Source: Bacteroidales bacterium UBA1217
GTDB taxonomy: Bacteria; Bacteroidota; Bacteroidia; Bacteroidales; P3
Assembly (NCBI GenBank): GCA_002309335.1
Contig: DBXH01000027.1
Coordinates: forward strand, 46,959-57,150
Direction of reading: 5' to 3'
DNA: 10,192 nucleotides
Made by a program: the position numbers and the translations under genes
Notes under the pieces: generated by a model
What the model was told of the DNA's origin: nothing
Database searches by the model: none
The model's input: the letters and a program-made list of their open reading frames with translations, nothing else
Part shown: piece by piece, positions 6,275 through 10,192 of the stretch
How the letters are laid out: every line of letters starts with the position of its first letter
How positions within the stretch are numbered: position 1 is the first letter of the stretch

Positions 6275-7308
6275 ATAGGATTGATATATCTGACTGGAAG
6301 GATTTCCGTATCGGAGATTTGCTCAACATCCTTAATGGTGCAGGTATCACCAAAAAGGAAATATACGAACATCCTGGAACCCTCCCTGCTATCCAGAGCG
6401 GAAAGGAGAATAACGGCTGCATTGGTTTCATCGATGAAGAATACTGTAGGAGTCGTAATTATAAAATTTCCGACGGCATGTGTCTAACGGTAGCTAGAAG
6501 TGGATCTTCTGGATTTGTTGCTTTTCAGCCCACAAAATGTGTCGTTGGCGATTCGGCGAAAATTCTTCAGCCGAGATTTGAAGCAAGCAGAGAGAGGCTG
6601 TTGTTCCTTCGCGTCTTACTCTTGGTTAATATGTCGAAGTATGCCTATGATGACAAAGTGACTTACGAAAACTATATCAACGATACTATTAAACTACCTG
6701 TTTTGCAAAATGATAATCCAGACTGGAACTATATGGAGAACTATATAAGAAAAACAGAAGAAAAGCTCTCCAACAGGATAGATTTGCTTGGGAAAAAAAG
6801 TTTCTCGCACAAGATTGACTGTAGCAGCTGGAAGGCATATAAAATTGGTGAACTGTTTCGTGTTGTCAAAGGCACTCGATTAACTAAGGCTAATATGTTG
6901 CCGGGCGATATTAACTTTATAGGAGCCAGCGCCATTAATAACGGTGTTACGGCCAAAATAGGGAACATGGAAAATATTCATCCATCCAATACTATCACAG
7001 TAACCTATAATGGTTCTGTAGGAGAGGCTTTTTATCAGGCACAAGAGTTTTGGGCCTCGGATGATGTAAATGTTTTATATCCAACGTTTGACCTAAACGC
7101 CTCGATAGCTCTATTCTTTCTTCCTATTATTCGTCGGATAGGAAAACAGTATGCATTCATTGACAAGTGGGAGAAAGAAACAATGGAAAATGATGAAATT
7201 TTTCTACCTACAAAAGATGGTTGTCCTGATTGGGAGTATATGAATAATTACATCGAAAGTATCGCTAAGAAAGTCAGCAAGAAAGAGTCTCTAATTCTTA
7301 ACACTTGA
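6271..7308 (+). CDS. Specificity subunit with two target recognition domains (BcgI B / HsdS-like)
   Basis: The 345-aa protein is an internal duplication. Each half starts with a WK-x-x-IG-L motif (SDWKDFRIGDL at 7-17, SSWKAYKIGEL at 186-196) and ends with a P-DW-YM-NYI helix (about 148-170 and 318-340) that would form the conserved spacer helices. This is the HsdS plan of two target recognition domains, each reading one half of a bipartite DNA site. Its size matches the B subunit of BcgI-type systems (about 340 aa), smaller than most type I HsdS. The ATG overlaps the methyltransferase stop (ATGA), so the subunits are translationally coupled. It has no enzymatic activity of its own and guides the A subunit. 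The stop lies one base before the start of a GC-richer broken lipoprotein gene, which may mark the right edge of the cassette. Confidence 0.88.
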   Translation: MNRIDISDWKDFRIGDLLNILNGAGITKKEIYEHPGTLPAIQSGKENNGCIGFIDEEYCRSRNYKISDGMCLTVARSGSSGFVAFQPTKCVVGDSAKILQPRFEASRERLLFLRVLLLVNMSKYAYDDKVTYENYINDTIKLPVLQNDNPDWNYMENYIRKTEEKLSNRIDLLGKKSFSHKIDCSSWKAYKIGELFRVVKGTRLTKANMLPGDINFIGASAINNGVTAKIGNMENIHPSNTITVTYNGSVGEAFYQAQEFWASDDVNVLYPTFDLNASIALFFLPIIRRIGKQYAFIDKWEKETMENDEIFLPTKDGCPDWEYMNNYIESIAKKVSKKESLILNT

Positions 7309-7309
7309 C

Positions 7310-7640
7310 ATGAAAACCAAACATTATATATTGCCCCTCGCGCTCCTCTTCCTCATCCTCGCTTCCTGCACCAAAGAGCCGGAGGCGCCACAAACTGACA
7401 ATGGCGGTATGTCGCAATATAACGAACACGAGTGGTATTGGGACGACAGTACCAAAGCAAATGTCCAAATCTTCCAATAAAGCTTAACTATAACCACCGC
7501 TACTAAACACCCAAAGATGAAGTTCAACTGGTTAGTGTCACTATCCAGTTCAAATTTCTGGTTCCCGACGGCAAGCAGCGTGCCGCGAGATTTTTATGAA
7601 GGGTATAGATTACTCTTACTACTACGAGCAGGAGGATTAA
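7310..7640 (+). pseudogene. Broken small lipoprotein gene
   Basis: An intact frame from 7310 to 7480 encodes 56 aa: a basic start MKTKHY, a hydrophobic stretch and a lipobox LASC with Cys20, then a short mature part ending TKANVQIFQ. Beyond it, coding-like sequence continues in other frames: LPIKLNYNHRY then a TAA at 7504-7506, then TPKDEVQLVSVTIQF and on to RAARFL (stop near 7600), and finally a third frame MKGIDYSYYYEQED ending in TAA at 7638-7640. Joined, these give one plausible lipoprotein of about 110 aa, so the gene seems disrupted by at least two frameshifts and a stop. The intact N-terminal ORF could still make a 56-aa lipoprotein. It starts one base after the specificity-gene stop but is GC-richer. 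It is followed by a strong terminator. Reconstruction is inference; family unknown. Confidence 0.6.
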
Positions 7641-7676
7641 CAGATTCTCCCCAAAAATATAATGTCAACAGGTGTT

Positions 7677-7714
7677 ATCCGGAAGCCGGGATGTGGCATT
7701 CCGGATTTTTTTTG
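7677..7714 (+). terminator. Intrinsic terminator after the lipoprotein remnant
   Basis: ATCCGGAA (7677-7684) pairs perfectly with TTCCGGAT (7699-7706). An inner GCC/GGC stem (7685-7687 with 7695-7697) extends it, and T-rich runs follow (7706-7713, then 7716-7723). It would end transcripts coming from the restriction-modification operon as well as from the lipoprotein gene. Confidence 0.9.
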
Positions 7715-7756
7715 ATTTTTTTTCATCATAATTCGTAGACCGCAATGGGGTGGTCG

Positions 7757-7764
7757 TACTTTTG
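7757..7764 (+). promoter_or_regulatory. Promoter -7 element ahead of the DUF6266 gene
   Basis: TACTTTTG matches TAnnTTTG and is followed by C. The predicted start is about 7771, exactly where the row of palindromes begins. No good TTTG is seen at -33. If used, the DUF6266 transcript would have a leader of about 370 bases running through the palindromic repeats and the G-free tract. Confidence 0.5.
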
Positions 7765-7770
7765 CATGGT

Positions 7771-7812
7771 CATTTGATCAAATGGACAGCTGTCTAAAGT
7801 ACTTTAAACGTT
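7771..7812. promoter_or_regulatory. Row of abutting perfect palindromes
   Basis: Three perfect palindromes follow each other without a gap: CATTTGATCAAATG (7771-7784), GACAGCTGTC (7785-7794) and TAAAGTACTTTA (7795-7806). A six-base AACGTT (7807-7812) comes next. The row begins at the predicted transcription start of the promoter at 7757-7764. Because they have no loops, they are better suited to binding dimeric proteins in DNA than to folding in RNA. An operator cluster or recombination site are possible readings. Confidence 0.7.
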
Positions 7813-7828
7813 GAACTTAACAGAAAAA

Positions 7829-8032
7829 GACACACCCCGGACGCACAAATCAGCTCTGTGTAACACACCCCGGCCTTCGGCCACCCCTCTAGTAGAGGGG
7901 AGGAAAACGGAGAAGAACACACGCCCCCGGCCTTCGGCCACCCCTCTAACTTAGAGGGGGAAAGAACGGAGAACGGAAAACTGAGAACGGGACACACCCC
8001 GGCCTTCGGCCACCCCTCTCCAAGAGGGGAGG
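7829..8032. repeat. Cluster of GC-rich palindromic repeats
   Basis: Three full copies and one truncated copy (7829-7840) of one unit are present. The full copies begin at about 7863, 7919 and 7991. Each reads ACACCCCGGCCTTCGGCC (or a close variant) and then ACCCCTCT, a 4-6 base variable loop and AGAGGGG. Two hairpins result: GGCC-TTC-GGCC and CCCCTCT/AGAGGGG. Each is followed by an A-rich GGAAAACGGAGAA-like spacer. A fourth full copy is at 8838-8882. This is the form of a REP-like, non-coding dispersed repeat. Confidence 0.85.
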
Positions 8033-8041
8033 AAAACAGAG

Positions 8042-8142
8042 AACCTTTTAACCCTTTAACCCTTTAACCCATTTAAACCTTTAAAACCCTTTCAAACCTT
8101 TCAACCTTTAAAACCTTTTTAACCTCTAAAAACTAAAACATT
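8042..8142 (+). repeat. G-free AACCCTTT tract leading into the DUF6266 gene
   Basis: About 100 bases contain no G on the plus strand and consist of degenerate units of 7-9 bases such as AACCCTTT and AAACCTTT. The tract runs directly to the ATG at 8143. As RNA it would be unstructured because it has no G. No Shine-Dalgarno is possible. It could be a translation-enhancing leader or a slippage-prone satellite. Confidence 0.75.
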
Positions 8143-8769
8143 ATGGCTATTCAAACATCCATTGTTACCTTCAAAGGTAAACTCGACAACACTGTCGGTC
8201 AGAAAAGTTTCGGCGGCTACAGCCTCCGCAAGAAAGCGAACCCTCGCAACCCGCGCACCGTGAAGCAGCTGACTCAGCGTGCCAAAATCAAGCTGATAGG
8301 CACCTTCGCCGGCTACCTCAAGGGCATCATCAACAAGACCTTCAAGAACTCAAAGCGCACCTCGTTCTCGGAGTTCATCAACAAGAATTTCGAGACCTGC
8401 TTCGCTGGCAGCTACCCGAACTTCGAGATCCAGTATGACGCCGTCAAGGTGTCGCAGGGTCCCATCCAGCTGCCGGGCAACCCCTCGGCAAGCGTGGATG
8501 GCGGCAACATCAGCGTGAGCTGGACAGACAACACGGTGGCCGATATCCCCGAGTGCCAGAGCGAGGACAAGGTGAACGTGGTGGTCTACAACTCGGCACA
8601 AGAGCAGACCATCTGCGCCCTCTCGGGCGCCAAACGCTCGGACAACCAGACAACCGTCAGCATCCCGAATCATTGGAGCGGCGACAATGTGGAGGTGTGG
8701 TTCTGTATGAGCCAGCCGGACACTAACCGCTGGGGCGACAGCACTTACCTCGGATCGCTCTCTGTCTAA
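8143..8769 (+). CDS. DUF6266 family protein
   Basis: The 208-aa protein shows the hallmark of the DUF6266 family of Bacteroidota: a short N-terminal beta segment with conserved glycines (FKGKLDNTVG), then SLRKKANPRNPRT and KQLTQRAK (about 28-48), followed by a helical region (LIGTFAGYLKGIINKTF). The C-terminal half, from about residue 100, looks like an immunoglobulin/fibronectin-type beta domain (ISVSWTDN, VNVVVYN, VEVWFCMS). There is no signal peptide or lipobox. Molecular function of the family is unknown to me. Codon use is GC-richer than the restriction-modification block and matches the chromosome-like flank. The gene is alone on its transcript, with a promoter-like element at 7757 and a hairpin after it at 8933-8964. 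Confidence 0.8.
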   Translation: MAIQTSIVTFKGKLDNTVGQKSFGGYSLRKKANPRNPRTVKQLTQRAKIKLIGTFAGYLKGIINKTFKNSKRTSFSEFINKNFETCFAGSYPNFEIQYDAVKVSQGPIQLPGNPSASVDGGNISVSWTDNTVADIPECQSEDKVNVVVYNSAQEQTICALSGAKRSDNQTTVSIPNHWSGDNVEVWFCMSQPDTNRWGDSTYLGSLSV

Positions 8770-8784
8770 CCTTTTTTAACCTTA

Positions 8785-8808
8785 ACGTTAACTTTGACGT
8801 TAACTTTG
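8785..8808. repeat. Tandem 12-bp duplication
   Basis: ACGTTAACTTTG occurs twice without a gap (8785-8796 and 8797-8808), 16 bases after the DUF6266 stop. No function is apparent. Confidence 0.7.
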
Positions 8809-8811
8809 AGG

Positions 8812-8882
8812 GTGCGACACACCCCGCTGGTTTGAGAGTGCGACACACCCCGGCCTTCGGCCACCCCTCTCCGAGAGGGGAG
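8812..8882. repeat. GC-rich palindromic repeats, partial and full copy
   Basis: GTGCGACACACCCCG occurs at 8812-8826 (truncated unit) and again at 8838-8852. There it continues into the full unit with GGCCTTCGGCC and the CCCCTCT/AGAGGGG hairpin, ending near 8882. The segment CGAGAGGGGAGG is repeated at 8898-8909. Same family as 7829-8032. Confidence 0.8.
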
Positions 8883-8921
8883 GGAGCTACGCAGGACGAG
8901 AGGGGAGGACGGAGCCAGGTC

Positions 8922-8972
8922 ATCAAAACATCACCGGCAACCTACGAAAATGCGGGTTGCCGGTTGTTTGAT
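8922..8972. terminator. Long hairpin after the DUF6266 gene
   Basis: ACCGGCAACC (8933-8942) pairs perfectly with GGTTGCCGGT (8955-8964) around a 12-base loop. The flanks ATCAAAACATC and TGTTTGAT extend the stem imperfectly. There is only a weak T-rich sequence after it (TGTTTGATATCTT), so a terminator that could work in both directions is likely but not certain. Confidence 0.65.
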
Positions 8973-9038
8973 ATCTTAAAAACCTTTGCCCGAAGCATCC
9001 CTTTTTATTTTATAAATTTTACTTTTAAATAATTTTCG

Positions 9039-9046
9039 TATATTTG
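9039..9046 (+). promoter_or_regulatory. Promoter -7 element of the SUMF1-family gene
   Basis: TATATTTG matches TAnnTTTG and is followed by C. The predicted start near 9053 gives a leader of about 31 bases, AT-rich, ending in ATATAAATTTATG. Confidence 0.65.
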
Positions 9047-9083
9047 CAGATTGACTTTGTTAATGTAAAATTAATATAAATTT

Positions 9084-10160
9084 ATGAAACATAGATTTTT
9101 ACTATATTCTTTCATCTGTTTTTGTGCTGTTGCAGGAGCGCAAAACGTATCTAATGTCAGCTTTGTCCGCAACGACAAGGAGGTTACTATCACCTACGAC
9201 CTCAGCAAGGATGCGGATATCCGCGTGTGTGTGTCAATCGACGGCGGACGCTACTACGGCGACTATATCGAGAATATGGGCGGCGATATGGGCAAGGGTA
9301 TCAAGGCTGGCAAGGGCAAGAAAATAATCGTATACGATCTGCCCGACCTGCGACTGCTGCCTTATGAACCTGACTCGACAGGATTTAACGCCGCCGATAC
9401 GGTTATCCGCTTCTCGGTGGAGGTGGACGACGGCTCGGTCGACATCAAGGTGGGCACTATGAAATTCAGAATGATGCCCGTTGCCGGAGGCACCTTTACT
9501 ATGGGATGCACGCGTCCGGGAGCGGCAAAACATAACTATGAGGCTGAATTCCCGACTCATAAAGTTACAGTCGACTCTTTCTATATGGGCAAATTTGAGG
9601 TTACGCAGCGTTTGTGGAAGGAGGTGATGGGCAACAACCCGAGCCGCTGGACCTATAACGACAGTTTGCCGGTGGAACAGGTGTCGTGGAACGATGTGCA
9701 AATGTTCATTGCGCGTCTTTCGCAGATGACCGGCTACCGCTTCCGCCTGCCTACCGAGGCTGAATGGGAGTTTGCCGCACGCGGAGGCAACAACTCGAAA
9801 AACTTTGTCTTCCCAGGTGCCGACGGCGATCCGGGCTCGGTGGCTTGGTATGGTATGAACTCGGGCAATTTCACGCACCCTGTGGGACGCAAGAAAGCCA
9901 ACGAGCTGGGCTTGCACGATATGGCCGGCAACGTATGGGAGTGGTGCTCTGACTGGTATGAGGCCTACAGCGCCGACGCTCAGACGAACCCGCGCGGACC
10001 TAAACACGGCGATAGCCGCATACTGCGCGGCGGATGCCTCAACAGCCCTTCGTGGGGATGCACCGTGAGCGACCGCAGCTGGTATCAACCCGACTATGGC
10101 TACGGCTTCCACGGATTCCGACTGGTGCTGGATTCGGTCGAGGAACCGGAAGAGGAATAA
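9084..10160 (+). CDS. Secreted SUMF1/FGE-family protein lacking one catalytic cysteine
   Basis: The 358-aa protein begins with a signal peptide (MKHRFLLYSFICFCAVAGA, probable cleavage before Gln20). A beta-sandwich-like domain follows (about 21-115: VTITYDLS, VCVSIDGG, KIIVYDLPD). The SUMF1/formylglycine-generating-enzyme domain covers about 128-350, with FTMG at 138-141, FEVTQRLW at 171-178, NPSRW at 185-189, PVEQVSWNDV at 196-205, RLPTEAEWEFAARGG at 221-235, LHDMAGNVWEWCSDWY at 277-292, RGG at 315-317 and GFHGFRLV at 341-348. In true enzymes two cysteines lie after RGGS; here the first aligns with Ser321 and the second with Cys326, and the residue after RGG is Cys318. Sulfatase activation is therefore unlikely. 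A structural or binding role in the periplasm or at the surface is more probable, as with Bacteroidota GldK/GldJ-type relatives. The tail is acidic (EEPEEE). Confidence 0.85.
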   Translation: MKHRFLLYSFICFCAVAGAQNVSNVSFVRNDKEVTITYDLSKDADIRVCVSIDGGRYYGDYIENMGGDMGKGIKAGKGKKIIVYDLPDLRLLPYEPDSTGFNAADTVIRFSVEVDDGSVDIKVGTMKFRMMPVAGGTFTMGCTRPGAAKHNYEAEFPTHKVTVDSFYMGKFEVTQRLWKEVMGNNPSRWTYNDSLPVEQVSWNDVQMFIARLSQMTGYRFRLPTEAEWEFAARGGNNSKNFVFPGADGDPGSVAWYGMNSGNFTHPVGRKKANELGLHDMAGNVWEWCSDWYEAYSADAQTNPRGPKHGDSRILRGGCLNSPSWGCTVSDRSWYQPDYGYGFHGFRLVLDSVEEPEEE

Positions 10161-10192
10161 AGGGGGGAATTTGAGAACGGATAGTGCGACAC
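10161..10192. repeat. Start of another GC-rich palindromic repeat at the window edge
   Basis: After the stop codon, GAGAACGG and then GTGCGACAC (10184-10192) match the spacer and first bases of the repeats near 7981-8000 and 8812-8852. The window ends inside what is probably another copy. No terminator is visible before it. Confidence 0.5.

Noticed and set aside
7517..7738. 73-aa plus-strand open frame
   Set aside because: It runs through the lipoprotein remnant in the wrong frame and ends in the terminator T-run.
7829..8040. CRISPR array
   Set aside because: The units contain internal hairpins, differ in loop sequence, lack constant-length unique spacers, and no cas gene is present.
8838..8882. 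Terminator of the DUF6266 gene
   Set aside because: The hairpins are not followed by a T-run and belong to the dispersed repeat family; the hairpin at 8933-8964 is a better candidate.
9234..10112. 292-aa minus-strand open frame opposite the SUMF1-family gene
   Set aside because: It is antisense to a strongly recognisable protein, alanine/valine/histidine-rich as expected of a GC-rich shadow, and has no promoter or family resemblance.

Overview
The window reads as chromosome of a member of the order Bacteroidales, perhaps Prevotellaceae-like. Sequence-level reasons: -7 elements of the form TAnnTTTG sit upstream of most genes, Shine-Dalgarno sequences are essentially absent, and there is a DUF6266-type protein, a secreted SUMF1/FGE-type protein, and many short GC-rich palindromic repeats built on an ACACCCCGGCC core. 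Genus is inference only.

Layout. (1) Positions 1-2214 hold a minus-strand set: two small proteins of unknown function whose reading frames overlap by ATGA (72 aa with five cysteines; 129 aa), then a large AT-rich inverted repeat carrying TTTCAGTT iterations, then a P-loop protein resembling the DUF3987 primase/helicase-like family. This looks like part of an integrated or phage-like element. (2) Positions about 2215-7309 form a visibly AT-richer block: an unrecognised 472-aa protein on the minus strand with its own terminator, promoter and palindrome, and divergent from it a two-gene restriction-modification operon of BcgI (type IIB) architecture. The first gene is a fused PD-(D/E)XK nuclease and N6-adenine methyltransferase (617 aa); the second is a two-TRD specificity subunit (345 aa) that overlaps it by ATGA. 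(3) The gap between the divergent genes contains the most interesting element. A leader of roughly 220 nt folds into a long interrupted hairpin, ends in a clear intrinsic terminator just before the nuclease/methyltransferase start, and has a 10-codon open reading frame inside. The outermost paired segment and the terminator stem use the same bases, so the two structures exclude each other.

(4) Directly after the specificity gene lies a small lipoprotein gene, apparently broken by frameshifts and a stop, closed by a strong terminator. (5) Positions 7741-8142 hold a promoter-like element, three back-to-back perfect palindromes, a cluster of GC-rich palindromic repeats and a 100-nt tract without G on the plus strand leading into the DUF6266 gene. 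(6) After another palindromic repeat and a hairpin, a promoter precedes a secreted SUMF1/FGE-family protein that lacks one of the two catalytic cysteines of true formylglycine-generating enzymes. The window opens and closes in further members of the palindromic repeat family.

Functionally, the middle block is a self-contained defence cassette. The nuclease, methyltransferase and specificity subunits would work as one complex, and expression may be limited by transcription attenuation in the leader. Whether the 472-aa protein belongs to that system cannot be decided from the sequence.
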